From contig NZ_WTVK01000015.1 in NCBI RefSeq assembly GCF_012910805.1, forward strand, positions 45,450 to 109,449: a stretch of DNA of 64,000 nt, written 5' to 3'. The notes under the pieces are model-generated. The model was not told the origin of the DNA. It made no database searches and saw nothing but the letters and a program-made list of their open reading frames with translations. Numbering within the stretch: position 1 is the first letter of the stretch; every line of letters begins with the position of its first letter. A program made the position numbers and the translations under genes. Shown in pieces: positions 8,600 to 19,197 of this stretch. This DNA is from Aromatoleum evansii (GTDB lineage Bacteria; Pseudomonadota; Gammaproteobacteria; Burkholderiales; Rhodocyclaceae).

Positions 8600-10087
8600 A
8601 TGGCGACCTACGCATACGAACACCGCCCCGACCACGGGGCGAAGGCCGGCGTGCTGGCCTATCTGGCGACCTCGGCGGCGGTGTTGCTGCTGATGATGGT
8701 CTTCGGCCTGCTGATGCGCCTCGAGCAGGCGCAATGGATCTCGATCGGCGCCGACCGCTTCTACCAGCTGATGACGCTGCACGGCGCCGGCATGGTCGGC
8801 ATCGCGGCGATCGCGGGCGCGTCGGTGATGTGGCACTTCCTGCGCCAGTACGTCGACCTGTCGTCGCGCATCTTCATCGCGAACCTCGTACTGTTTCTCG
8901 CCGGCGTCGTGATGATTCTCGCGAGCGTGCTGCTCGGCCGCTTCCACGGCGCATGGACCTTCCTGTTCCCGCTTCCCGGCAAGTCGATGGGCATGTGGAG
9001 CGCGGACGCGGCGGCGCTCTTCATGGGCGGGCTGCTCGTGATCGGCGTCGGCTTCCTGCTGCTGCACCTCGACGTCGCCCGCGCGATCGTCGCGCGCTAC
9101 GGCAACTTCGCGCGCGCGCTCGGCTGGCCGCAGCTCTTCGGCCACGACGACGGCAAGGCACCGCCGCCGACGGTGGTCGCGAGCGCGATGGTCACCATCG
9201 TCAACGTCATCGGCCTGGTCGTCGGCGCGAGCATCCTGACGATGATGCTGGTGAATCTCTACGTGCCCGGCTTCGACATCGACCCGCTGCTCGCCAAGGG
9301 GATGATCTACTTCTTCGGCCACGTCTTCATCAACGCGACGATCTACATGGCGGTGATCGCGGTGTACGAGATCCTGCCGCGCTACACGCAGCGGCCGTGG
9401 AAGTCGAACAAGGTGTTCCTCGCCTCGTGGACCGCGTCGACGCTGATGGTGCTGTTCATCTTCCCGCATCACCTGCTGATGGACTTCGCGTTCCCGAAGT
9501 GGATGCTGATCATGGGCCACATCATCGGCTACCTGAACACCGTGCCCATTCTCGTCGTCACCGGCTATGGCGCGCTGATGATCGTCTATCGCTCCGGCAT
9601 CCGCTGGGACATGGCGTCGAAGCTGCTGTTCCTGTCGTTGTTCGGCTGGGCGGCGGGCGCGATGCCGGCCTTCATCGACGGCACGATCACCGTCAATTAC
9701 GTGATGCACAACACGCTGTGGGTGCCCGGGCACTTCCACACCTACCTGCTGCTGGGCATGGTGACGATGGTGTTCGGCTTCATGTACTACCTCGGCAAGC
9801 CGGACCACGAGACCGACGACCGCCCGATCGACCGCATCGCGTTCTGGCTGTTCACGTCGTCGGTGCTCGGCTTCACGCTGAGCTTCCTGTATTCCGGCAA
9901 GGAAAGCGTCGCGCGTCGCTACGCCGCCCACCTGCCCGAATGGGTGCCGTACGACCGCATCGCGTCGGTGTTCGCGGTGCTGGTGATCGCCTCGGCGCTG
10001 CTGTTCGTCGGTCGCTTCTTCGCCCGCATCGGCCTGGCGCGTCACGACTACCAGCGTGCGCCGCTCGCGCGCGCCGCGACCGCGTGA
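8600..10087 (+). CDS. norY: Heme-copper subunit I, sNOR-type nitric oxide reductase (NorY-like)
   Basis: Catalytic membrane subunit, 495 residues, about 12 hydrophobic segments, RBS GGGAGGA. All haem and CuB histidines are present: His61 (low-spin haem, LHGAGM), His241 (CuB), His290-His291 (CuB, FPHHLLMDF), His378 and His380 (GHFHTY). In oxidases the His241 helix continues to a Tyr four residues on that crosslinks to the His; here it is GHVFIN, so Asn245 replaces Tyr. Loss of this Tyr marks NO reductases of the superfamily. HNTLWVPGHFH resembles B-type/sNOR enzymes. Expected reaction: 2 NO to N2O. The gene starts 14 bp after norS and is followed by senC. Oxidase activity cannot be excluded from sequence alone. 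Confidence 0.75.
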   Translation: MATYAYEHRPDHGAKAGVLAYLATSAAVLLLMMVFGLLMRLEQAQWISIGADRFYQLMTLHGAGMVGIAAIAGASVMWHFLRQYVDLSSRIFIANLVLFLAGVVMILASVLLGRFHGAWTFLFPLPGKSMGMWSADAAALFMGGLLVIGVGFLLLHLDVARAIVARYGNFARALGWPQLFGHDDGKAPPPTVVASAMVTIVNVIGLVVGASILTMMLVNLYVPGFDIDPLLAKGMIYFFGHVFINATIYMAVIAVYEILPRYTQRPWKSNKVFLASWTASTLMVLFIFPHHLLMDFAFPKWMLIMGHIIGYLNTVPILVVTGYGALMIVYRSGIRWDMASKLLFLSLFGWAAGAMPAFIDGTITVNYVMHNTLWVPGHFHTYLLLGMVTMVFGFMYYLGKPDHETDDRPIDRIAFWLFTSSVLGFTLSFLYSGKESVARRYAAHLPEWVPYDRIASVFAVLVIASALLFVGRFFARIGLARHDYQRAPLARAATA

Positions 10088-10097
10088 GCTGCAAACA

Positions 10098-10712
10098 ATG
10101 AAAGCGGTCGCGCGCAGCGTCACCGTCACGGCCCTGGTGACCGTCCTCGGCACCGGCGCCTTCTGGTGCGGCACCGACGGTTTCAAGGCCTTCACCGCCG
10201 AGACCGCACGCCGGGCCGACATCCTGCGCACGCCGCGCCCCTTGCCCGCGGCCATCCTCGAAGACCAGGACGGCCGCGTCTTCCGCCTCGACGACTACCG
10301 CGGACGGCTGCTCGCGGTGGAATTCATCTATACCCGCTGCACGACAATCTGCAATAGCCTTGGCGCGGCGTTCAAGCAGATCCGCGACCGCGTGCCGGCC
10401 GACGCGCTCGGGCGCGACGTCGCGCTGCTGAGCATCAGTTTCGATCCCGGGCACGACGATCCTGCGAACCTGAAGGCCTACGGGACCCGCCACGGCGCCG
10501 ACGGCGAGCACTGGCGGATCGTGCGCGTGCGCGACGCAGATCAGCTGCAGGCGCTGCTCGGCGCCTTCGGCATCGTCGTGATTGCCGACCGCTTCGGCGG
10601 ATTCGAACACAACGCCGCGATCCACCTCGTCGGCCGCGACGGCCGGCTCGCGGAGATCGCCGACCTCGATGCCCCGCTGCGCTTCGCCGACAGACTCAGG
10701 GAGGCGCTGTGA
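10098..10712 (+). CDS. senC: SCO1/SenC copper chaperone
   Basis: 204 residues with one N-terminal membrane anchor and a thioredoxin-like SCO domain. The copper ligands are visible: Cys81 and Cys85 (RCTTIC) and His171 (FEHNAAIHLV). SenC proteins deliver copper to the CuA site of subunit II, which fits the norS gene just upstream. The ATG at 10098 is 10 bp after the norY stop; a longer in-frame start overlaps norY. The stop overlaps the GTG of the next gene (GTGA), so translation is probably coupled. Confidence 0.85.
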   Translation: MKAVARSVTVTALVTVLGTGAFWCGTDGFKAFTAETARRADILRTPRPLPAAILEDQDGRVFRLDDYRGRLLAVEFIYTRCTTICNSLGAAFKQIRDRVPADALGRDVALLSISFDPGHDDPANLKAYGTRHGADGEHWRIVRVRDADQLQALLGAFGIVVIADRFGGFEHNAAIHLVGRDGRLAEIADLDAPLRFADRLREAL

Positions 10713-11359
10713 TCAACGCCGCCACGCGCGCCGGCATCGGCCTGCGCATCCTCGTCGCGCTGTACCTGCTGCTGGCGACGCCGGCAGCGCGCACATGGCT
10801 CGAAGCGACGATGAGCGGCCACATGCTCGTGCAGATCCCGCTGCTCGCGGCCCTCGGCTTTATCGCCTGCCGCCTGTTGCCGGAGGCCTGGCAGGAAACG
10901 CTGCTCGCCGCCGCGGGCGGCCCGGTCCCGCACGTCGTCGTCGCGCTGTTCGCATCGACCTGGTGGATGCTGCCGCGGGCGCTCGACGAGGCGCTCACGC
11001 ACTTGCCGGCCGAAGCGGCCAAATTCGTCAGCCTGCCCCTGCTCGTCGGGCTGCCGCTCGCGCTCGCATGGCGCCGGCTCGGTTCGATCGGCCGCGGCTT
11101 CCTCTGGACCAACTTCATCAGCATGCTCGCCGTGCTCGGCTGGCTCTATATCGCCGCGCCGGTACGGGTGTGCAACAGCTATCTGGTCGACCAGCAGGAG
11201 AGCGCCGGCTGGCTGATGGTGAAGCTCGCCGTGCTGCTGTTCGCAGGATGGCTCGCCTCGCTGTTCGTCGGCGGCCACGCGGAGTGCGGCGCCTCCGACA
11301 TTACCGGCGCGAAAGCCGCAGGCACGCTAGGGCGCGCCTCTCCGCAGAATTCCACGTAA
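10709..11359 (+). CDS. Polytopic membrane protein, orf1 of the norSY-senC cluster
   Basis: 216 residues from a GTG at 10709 that overlaps the senC stop; GGGAGG lies a few bases upstream. About six hydrophobic segments (starting near residues 13, 40, 74, 105, 133 and 163) and a short polar tail after GGHAECGA. The fourth place after norS, norY and senC matches the uncharacterised orf1 of norSY clusters. It may help insert cofactors, as CtaG-type membrane proteins do, but no catalytic motif is visible. It is the last gene before the thiC riboswitch. Confidence 0.7.
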   Translation: MINAATRAGIGLRILVALYLLLATPAARTWLEATMSGHMLVQIPLLAALGFIACRLLPEAWQETLLAAAGGPVPHVVVALFASTWWMLPRALDEALTHLPAEAAKFVSLPLLVGLPLALAWRRLGSIGRGFLWTNFISMLAVLGWLYIAAPVRVCNSYLVDQQESAGWLMVKLAVLLFAGWLASLFVGGHAECGASDITGAKAAGTLGRASPQNST

Positions 11360-11426
11360 TAGAATGTTTCGTTCCGATTTTTGGTGATTTACATGCGCCA
11401 AAGTTTGGCGTAACGTGTCGCAACTT

Positions 11427-13499
<2,073 letters not shown>

Positions 13500-13527
13500 T
13501 GCCGCGTCGCAACGCAGGCAGGTGACA

Positions 13528-13557
13528 ACGGGCCGCCCAGTGCGGCCCGTTTCTTTT
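13528..13557 (+). terminator. Rho-independent terminator after thiC
   Basis: Perfect 9-bp stem ACGGGCCGC / GCGGCCCGT with a 5-nt loop, followed by TTCTTTT. It is 28 bp downstream of the thiC stop. Confidence 0.85.
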
Positions 13558-13702
13558 GTACGTCGTTCCGCGGGATCAAGGTAAACCCCGAGCCCAATCC
13601 GGGCAGCCGCGGCGTCTGAGCTGTTGCACAGGCCCGCCGGACTGGGTAAAGTTTTTCTATAAGCACTTAATAATTTACTTACATCAATAGAGAGAGAAAT
13701 TC

Positions 13703-14704
13703 ATGGATGCACGTATTGTGGCAGGGAGCCTTGCGCTCCTGCTCGCGGCGGCGCCTGCGCTCGCCCAGGACGCCTCCAGGGTCAGCCTGATCGACCGTCC
13801 CGCCCCCGCCCTCGACAAGCTGCCGAAAGACGCCTACGGCGAGCTCGTGCGCTACGGCTACGAGCTGTCGACGCGCACCTTCGCGTTCATCGGACCGGAG
13901 GTGCAGAATCGCAAGATGCGCTTCGCAGGCAACAACCTCGCCTGCACGTCCTGCCACCAGAACGACGCCACCAAGCCCTTCGCAATGCCGTGGGTCGGCG
14001 TCTCCGCGACCTTCCCGCAGTACCGCGCACGCGAAGACGCGATCAGCACGGTCGAGGAGCGCGTGAACGGCTGCATGGAGCGCAGCATGAACGGCAAGCC
14101 GCTGCCGCTGGATTCGCATGAGATGAAAGCCTTCGCGGCCTACATCCACTACGTGTCGCGCGGGGTCCCGATCGGCGCGCGCGTCGAGGGCGCCGGCACG
14201 AAGCCGATCACTGTGCCCAACCGCCGCGCCGACCTCGCCGCCGGCGAGGCCGTGTACGGGGCCAAGTGCGCGGCCTGCCACGGCGCCGACGGACAGGGAC
14301 AGCGCCGCGGCAAGGCCGGCGACGCCGAGGGCTACGTATTCCCGCCGCTGTGGGGCAAGGACACCTTCAACAACGGCGCCGGCATGAACCGCATGCTCAC
14401 CGCAGCCGCCTTCATCAAGCACAACATGCCGCAGGGCACGACGCACGCGGCCCCGGTCCTGAGCGACGATGAAGCCTTCGACGTCGCCGGCTACGTGCTG
14501 TCGCAGCCGCGCCCGATCAAGGCCGGTCTCGACAAGGACTTCCCTGCGCGCTGGAACAAGCCGGTCGACGCCGCCTTCCCGCCCTACGTCGACGGTGCCT
14601 CGGCCGAGCAGCATCGCTACGGCCCCTATCCGCCCCTGACGGAGCTTGCAAAACAGCGCGCCGAAGCGTTGAAGGCCGCGCGCGAGGCAGCGGCAAGCCG
14701 CTGA
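13703..14704 (+). CDS. tsdA: Diheme cytochrome c, thiosulfate dehydrogenase TsdA-like
   Basis: 333 residues with a signal peptide (cleavage near APALAQ) and two cytochrome c domains: CTSCH (81-85) and CAACH (189-193). The conserved TsdA stretch VNGCMERSMNGKPLP supplies Cys124, the unusual Cys axial ligand of haem 1. HNMPQGTTH in the second domain probably gives the Met or neighbouring ligand of haem 2. TsdA joins two thiosulfates to tetrathionate or runs the reverse reaction. RBS AGAGAGAG precedes the ATG, and the leader (13650-13690) is strikingly AT-rich for this genome. No sox genes are nearby; a small lipoprotein gene follows. Confidence 0.8.
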   Translation: MDARIVAGSLALLLAAAPALAQDASRVSLIDRPAPALDKLPKDAYGELVRYGYELSTRTFAFIGPEVQNRKMRFAGNNLACTSCHQNDATKPFAMPWVGVSATFPQYRAREDAISTVEERVNGCMERSMNGKPLPLDSHEMKAFAAYIHYVSRGVPIGARVEGAGTKPITVPNRRADLAAGEAVYGAKCAACHGADGQGQRRGKAGDAEGYVFPPLWGKDTFNNGAGMNRMLTAAAFIKHNMPQGTTHAAPVLSDDEAFDVAGYVLSQPRPIKAGLDKDFPARWNKPVDAAFPPYVDGASAEQHRYGPYPPLTELAKQRAEALKAAREAAASR

Positions 14705-14808
14705 GTTCGGGCCGCGGGGGCGAACTTCGCCCCCATCACCCCCTCCAATGTGAGTGCGCCGCTGCAGCCGTGCGCAGCCGCGGCGCACCCGCAATGGAGG
14801 ATTCCACC

Positions 14809-14955
14809 ATGCGCAAATTGCTTGCAGCGGTATTCACGGCGCTCGTTGCAGCCGTTCTCGTGCCGGCCACAGGATGCGCGACGGCCGCAAAGGACGGCAC
14901 GCAGTCGCCCGCGCCATCGCGCGACAGCATGCGCGGCGGCGGCGGGGGCTACTGA
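14809..14955 (+). CDS. Small putative lipoprotein (48 residues)
   Basis: A 48-residue protein starting MRKLLAAVFTALVAAVL with TGGAGG 8 nt upstream. The signal segment ends in PATGC, a plausible though not perfect lipobox, so Cys22 would be lipidated. The mature part is short, polar and ends in a run of Gly. No family is recognised. It lies 100 bp downstream of tsdA on the same strand. Confidence 0.55.
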   Translation: MRKLLAAVFTALVAAVLVPATGCATAAKDGTQSPAPSRDSMRGGGGGY

Positions 14956-15027
14956 CCGGGCCGCCGACAGTTTCGTCCGGGCGCCTCGCGGTGCGACAAT
15001 GGCGGATCACCCACGCGTGCCGCCGCC

Positions 15028-15555
15028 ATGACCACCGACCAGTCCCTGCCGATCGCTGCCATCGTCTATCGCCCCACCGACCATATCGAGCCGGTGCTCC
15101 TGGAGGCTGCACGCGCACTGGCCGAACTGGGGGTGCGGCTCGGCGGCATCCTGCAACACGACATCGCGACGACCATCAACGATCCCTGCGGCATGGAGCT
15201 CGAGGACCTCGCGACCGGCGAGCGCTTCCCCCTGTCGCAGGATCTCGGCAGCGGTTCGGAAGCGTGCCGTCTCGACCCGAACGCGCTCGCGCACGCCGCG
15301 GTCGCGGTGCGCGGCGCGCTGGAGCGCGGGACGCAGGTGGTGTTCATCAACAAGTTCGGCGCACAGGAAGCGAGCGGATCGGGCCTGCGCTCCGAGATGG
15401 CGATGGCAGTGACGAGCGGCGTGCCGGTCATCACGGCGGTCGGGGAGCGCTTCCTCGCCGAATGGCAGCACTTTACCGGCGGCCACTCCACGCTGCTCGA
15501 ACCGAAGGTCGCCGACATCCTCGCATGGTGGCGCGCACTGCCCGCGCGCACCTGA
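15028..15555 (+). CDS. DUF2478 family protein
   Basis: 175 residues with the pattern of DUF2478: an N-terminal beta-strand AAIVYRP, GGILQHD, a Cys in DPCGMELEDL, and VVFINKFGAQEASGSGLR. The family is often found in molybdate or nitrogenase loci and resembles P-loop NTPase folds without a clear Walker A; its role is unknown. It is followed after 3 bp by a YkgJ-type gene on the same strand. No molybdate transporter genes are in the window. Confidence 0.75.
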   Translation: MTTDQSLPIAAIVYRPTDHIEPVLLEAARALAELGVRLGGILQHDIATTINDPCGMELEDLATGERFPLSQDLGSGSEACRLDPNALAHAAVAVRGALERGTQVVFINKFGAQEASGSGLRSEMAMAVTSGVPVITAVGERFLAEWQHFTGGHSTLLEPKVADILAWWRALPART

Positions 15556-15558
15556 ACG

Positions 15559-15816
15559 ATGGAGTGCCGCCCGGCCTGCGCGGCCTGCTGCATTGCGCCG
15601 TCCATCTCCAGCCCCATCCCCGGCATGGAAGGCGGCAAGCCTGCCGGCGTGCGCTGCGTGCAGCTCGACGAGGCCGACCGTTGCCGCCTGTTCGGCGACC
15701 CGCGCCGTCCGGCCGTGTGCGGCAGCCTCGCGCCCAGCCCGCAGATGTGCGGCACGCATCGCGAGGCCGCGATGCGGTGGCTCGCCGATCTCGAGCGGCT
15801 CACCGCCCCGGCCTGA
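15559..15816 (+). CDS. YkgJ-type cysteine-cluster protein
   Basis: 85 residues with an N-terminal cysteine cluster (CRPACAACC) and further Cys at RCVQL, RCRLF, VCGSL and MCGTH. This fits the YkgJ / zinc-or-iron-sulfur-cluster family (CxxxCxxCC), a likely metal-binding protein of unknown role. The start codon is 3 bp after the previous stop, so the two genes are probably translated together. Confidence 0.8.
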   Translation: MECRPACAACCIAPSISSPIPGMEGGKPAGVRCVQLDEADRCRLFGDPRRPAVCGSLAPSPQMCGTHREAAMRWLADLERLTAPA

Positions 15817-15926
15817 CGCTTACTTCCCGTTGCAACTGAGGGACGATTTGTGCGGCCCTGCAACATGACGAGGGGTATCATCGCGCCTTTCGTTCATCAT
15901 TGCCCCGGCACACGCCGTCACGCCTC

Positions 15927-16751
15927 ATGGATCTCGCCCAGCTGTTCGTCGCCCTGATTCTCGGCATCATCGAAGGCCTCACCGAATTCCTGCCGGTCTC
16001 CTCGACCGGCCACCTGATCATCTTCGGCGACCTGCTCGGCTACAACGACGAGGCGAGCAAGGTGTTCAAGATCGTGATCCAGCTCGCGGCGATCCTCGCC
16101 GTGTGCTGGGACTACCGCGAACGCCTCGCGCGCGTCGCAGCCGGCGTCGCCAGCGATCGCGCCGCACAACGCTTCGTGGGCCTGCTGATCGTCGGCTTCC
16201 TGCCCGCGGCGGTGCTGGGAGTGATGTTCCACTCGAAGATCAAGGCCCTGCTCTTCAACCCACTCACGGTCGCCACCGCGCTGATCGTGGGCGGCCTCGT
16301 GATCCTGTGGCTGGAAAAGCGCAGCTACCATCCGCGCATCAATGCCGTCGACGAGATGCGCTGGCCCGACGCACTCAAGGTCGGCTTCGCGCAGGCGCTG
16401 GCGATGATTCCCGGCACCTCGCGCTCGGGCGCAACCATCATGGGCGGGCTGGTGTTCGGCCTGTCGCGCAAGACGGCGGCGGAGTTCTCCTTCTTCCTCG
16501 CGATCCCGACGATGTTCGCCGCCACCGCGTACGACCTCTACAAGGCGCGCGACATGCTTCACGCCGGCGACCTACCGGTGTTCGCCGTAGGCTTCGTCGC
16601 CTCCTTCGTCGCCGCGATGTGGGCGGTGAAGACCTTCATCCGCTTCGTCTCCAACCACACCTTCATCGTCTTCGCGTGGTACCGCATCGTCTTCGGCCTC
16701 ATCGTGCTGGCGACATGGAAGTTCGGGCTGGTCGCGTGGAGCGAGATCTGA
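15927..16751 (+). CDS. uppP: Undecaprenyl-diphosphatase UppP (BacA)
   Basis: Integral membrane enzyme that recycles undecaprenyl diphosphate to the monophosphate carrier for peptidoglycan. 274 residues, matching the family length. Both signature motifs are intact: [15 protein letters not shown] near the N-terminus and [10 protein letters not shown] near residue 160. About eight membrane helices. Start chosen at MDLAQLF; the in-frame Met nine codons upstream would add a non-homologous polar leader. Confidence 0.96.
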   Translation: MDLAQLFVALILGIIEGLTEFLPVSSTGHLIIFGDLLGYNDEASKVFKIVIQLAAILAVCWDYRERLARVAAGVASDRAAQRFVGLLIVGFLPAAVLGVMFHSKIKALLFNPLTVATALIVGGLVILWLEKRSYHPRINAVDEMRWPDALKVGFAQALAMIPGTSRSGATIMGGLVFGLSRKTAAEFSFFLAIPTMFAATAYDLYKARDMLHAGDLPVFAVGFVASFVAAMWAVKTFIRFVSNHTFIVFAWYRIVFGLIVLATWKFGLVAWSEI

Positions 16752-16813
16752 GCGACCGGGAAGCCGCCGGACGTGGTTAAACTAGGGGTTCCGCCCCAGC
16801 CCCTGCATACGCG

Positions 16814-17398
16814 ATGATCATCTACCTGCACGGTTTCCGCTCCGCTCCCGCGTCGATCAAGGCACAGGCGCTGCAACGCCACATGGCCGAAAAGGGGCTC
16901 GCCGACGAATTCTGGTGCGAGCAGCTGCCGCACGAGCCGGACGCCGCGATTGCGCTGATCGAGCGCCGCATCGCGCGCTGCCGTGCAGAGCGCCCCGAGC
17001 TCCCGCCCACACTGGTCGGCAGCTCGCTGGGCGGCTACTACGCGACGCACCTCGCCGAAAAGCACGGCCTCAGGGCCGCGCTCGTCAACCCGGCGGTCGT
17101 CGCGCCGCTGTCGCTGGAGGCCTACGTCGGCATGCAGACCAACCTGTACACCGGCGAATCCTTCGACTTCAAGCACGAGTACATCGCGCAACTGCGTGCC
17201 ATGGATGTCGCGACGATCACCCGCCCGCAGGACTTCTGGCTGCTGGTCGAGACCGGCGACGAGGTACTGGACTACCGCGATGCCGTCGCGAAATACGCCG
17301 GTGCGCGCCAGACCGTGCTCGAAGGCGGCGACCACGGCTTCTCGCGCTGGACCGACTACCTCGACGAGGTGATCGCCTTCGCCGGAATCACCCGATGA
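16814..17398 (+). CDS. YqiA/YcfP-like alpha/beta-fold esterase
   Basis: 194 residues starting MIIYLHGFRSAP, typical of YqiA. The nucleophile elbow is GSSLGG, the acid is probably in ETGDEVLDY and the His in GGDHGFSRW, giving a full Ser-Asp-His triad. The E. coli relative hydrolyses short acyl esters and CoA esters. The stop overlaps the start of the next gene by the ATGA arrangement, so it is co-transcribed with the methyltransferase and the RarD-like transporter. Confidence 0.85.
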   Translation: MIIYLHGFRSAPASIKAQALQRHMAEKGLADEFWCEQLPHEPDAAIALIERRIARCRAERPELPPTLVGSSLGGYYATHLAEKHGLRAALVNPAVVAPLSLEAYVGMQTNLYTGESFDFKHEYIAQLRAMDVATITRPQDFWLLVETGDEVLDYRDAVAKYAGARQTVLEGGDHGFSRWTDYLDEVIAFAGITR

Positions 17399-18243
17399 GC
17401 ACGCACCCAGGCTTCGACGTGCGCCGCTTCAAGGCGCAGGAGCGCGCCGGTTTCAACCGCATCGCCGCGCGCTACGCGGAAGGCGCTCACCTGCGCGCCG
17501 ACCTCGCACAAGCCCTGCTCGACGCGGCCGACCTCGCGCCCGGCCAGCGGGTGCTCGATCTCGCGAGCGGGCCGGGCCTCCTCGCCCGCGACGCTGCCGC
17601 CCGCATCGCACCGGGCGGCTGGGTGCTCGCGAGCGACATCGCCGAGGGCATGCTCGCCGAGGGCGCCCGCCGCACCGCCGCCGAGGGCAAGGCCGACGCC
17701 CTCGCCTTCGCCGCCGCCGACGCCGAACACCTGTGCCTGCCGGACGCGAGCTTCGACCGCGTGCTCGCGGGCCTCGCGCTCTTCATGTTCCCGCACCCGC
17801 AGCAGGCGCTCGCGGAGATGCGCCGCGTGCTGCGCCCCGGCGGGCGCATCGCGCTGTCGGTGTGGGGGCTGCGCGAGTACGTGCCGCTGATCGCGCGTGC
17901 GCAGGACTGCATCGCGCGGCTGCTGCCGCCGCCCAAGGTCGCACGTCCCTCGGTGTTCCGCTTCGGCGATGCCGCGGCCCTGACGGCCATCCTCGAAGAC
18001 GCGGGCTTCGCGGACGTGCGCATCGCCCCCTGCCCCTTCCGCTGCCACTTTGCCGACGCCGAAGGCTACTGGCAGGCCTTCCTCGATCTCGCCGGCGGAG
18101 CGGCCGAGGCCCTGTCGCGCCTGCCCGAGGCCACCCAGGCGACCCTGCGCGCGGCGGTCGCGGCCGACCTCGAAGGCCACCGCGGCGCGGACGGCGGCTA
18201 CACCGTCGAAGCCCTCGCGCTCGTCGCCACCGCCGCCGCATGA
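17395..18243 (+). CDS. Class I SAM-dependent methyltransferase
   Basis: 282 residues. The SAM motif I is VLDLASGPGLLARDA (about 55-69), the acidic motif follows in LASDIAEGML, and the post-motif AADAEHLCLPDASFDRVLAGLALFMF pattern is that of UbiE/arsenite-type Rossmann methyltransferases. RVLRPGGRIALSVWG is motif III. The target cannot be told. Start overlaps the esterase stop (ATGA) and the stop overlaps the next start (ATGA). Confidence 0.8.
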   Translation: MSTHPGFDVRRFKAQERAGFNRIAARYAEGAHLRADLAQALLDAADLAPGQRVLDLASGPGLLARDAAARIAPGGWVLASDIAEGMLAEGARRTAAEGKADALAFAAADAEHLCLPDASFDRVLAGLALFMFPHPQQALAEMRRVLRPGGRIALSVWGLREYVPLIARAQDCIARLLPPPKVARPSVFRFGDAAALTAILEDAGFADVRIAPCPFRCHFADAEGYWQAFLDLAGGAAEALSRLPEATQATLRAAVAADLEGHRGADGGYTVEALALVATAAA

Positions 18244-19139
18244 CGGGCGCCGCGGCCGAATCGCACCGGCGCCGCCAGGGTGTCATCGCGACGCTGATCG
18301 CCTTCACGATGTGGGGGCTGATGCCGCTCTACTTCAAGGCGGTCGGCAGCGTGCCGCCGGGCGAGATCGTCGCGCATCGCGTGCTGTGGTCGGTCGTCTT
18401 CCTCCTCGCGCTGCTCGCGCTGTGGCGCGGCTTCGACGGCCTGCGCCGCGTCGCGGCCCAGCCGCGCCTGATCGGCCTGCTCGCGCTGTCGGCCTCGCTC
18501 ACCGGCAGCAACTGGCTGGTCTTCGTGTGGGCGATCTCCGCCGACAAGCTGCTCGAAGCGAGCCTGGGTTACTTCATCAACCCCCTGGTGAGCATCCTCC
18601 TCGGCCGCCTCGTGCTCGGCGAGCGCATGCGCCCGCTGCAGCAGGCGGCCGTCGCGCTCGCCTGCGCCGGCGTGGCGTGGCGCGTGTGGCAGGTCGGCAC
18701 GCTACCGTGGATCGCGCTCTTCCTCGCGGGCACCTTCGGCCTGTACGGCCTGCTGCGCAAGCGCGCGCCCGTCGATGCGATCAACGGCCTGTTCGTCGAA
18801 ACCCTGGTCACGGCGCCGCTCGCGCTCGGCTGGCTGGCCTGGCTCGCCAGCCACGGCACGCTGCAGTTCGGCCAGGCGTTCGCGACCGACGCGCTGCTAC
18901 CCCTCGCCGGCGTGCTCACGGCCGTGCCGCTGATGCTGTTCGCGCTCGGCGCCCAGCGCCTGCCGCTGTCGACGATCGGCTTCCTGCAGTACCTCGCGCC
19001 CAGCCTCAACTTCCTGCTCGCCGTGTTCGTCTTCCGCGAACCCTTCGATGCCGGCCAGTTCGCCGGCTTCGCGCTGATCTGGGCCGCGCTCGCCGTCTAT
19101 TCGGTCGACATGCTGCGGGCGAACCGGGCAGCCCGATAG
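18240..19139 (+). CDS. rarD: RarD-like EamA-family transporter
   Basis: 299 residues with ten hydrophobic segments, the two EamA repeats typical of DMT transporters. FTMWGLMPLYFKAVGSVPPGEIVAHRV is the RarD pattern, as is NWLVFVWA and LGYFINPLVSILLG. The natural substrate is unknown; RarD was named for chloramphenicol sensitivity in Pseudomonas. Translationally coupled to the methyltransferase. Confidence 0.9.
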   Translation: MTGAAAESHRRRQGVIATLIAFTMWGLMPLYFKAVGSVPPGEIVAHRVLWSVVFLLALLALWRGFDGLRRVAAQPRLIGLLALSASLTGSNWLVFVWAISADKLLEASLGYFINPLVSILLGRLVLGERMRPLQQAAVALACAGVAWRVWQVGTLPWIALFLAGTFGLYGLLRKRAPVDAINGLFVETLVTAPLALGWLAWLASHGTLQFGQAFATDALLPLAGVLTAVPLMLFALGAQRLPLSTIGFLQYLAPSLNFLLAVFVFREPFDAGQFAGFALIWAALAVYSVDMLRANRAAR

Positions 19140-19197
19140 TCCCCGCCCCCTCTGCGCCCGACGGTCGAATCCTTTAAACTGTCGGGCTTGCTCAAGT

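Noticed and set aside
8055..10087. Reading the CuA and heme-copper pair as ordinary cytochrome c oxidase subunits II and I
   Set aside because: The active-site Tyr is missing (Asn245), subunit III is absent, and the senC-orf1 order fits norSY. I keep oxidase only as an alternative.
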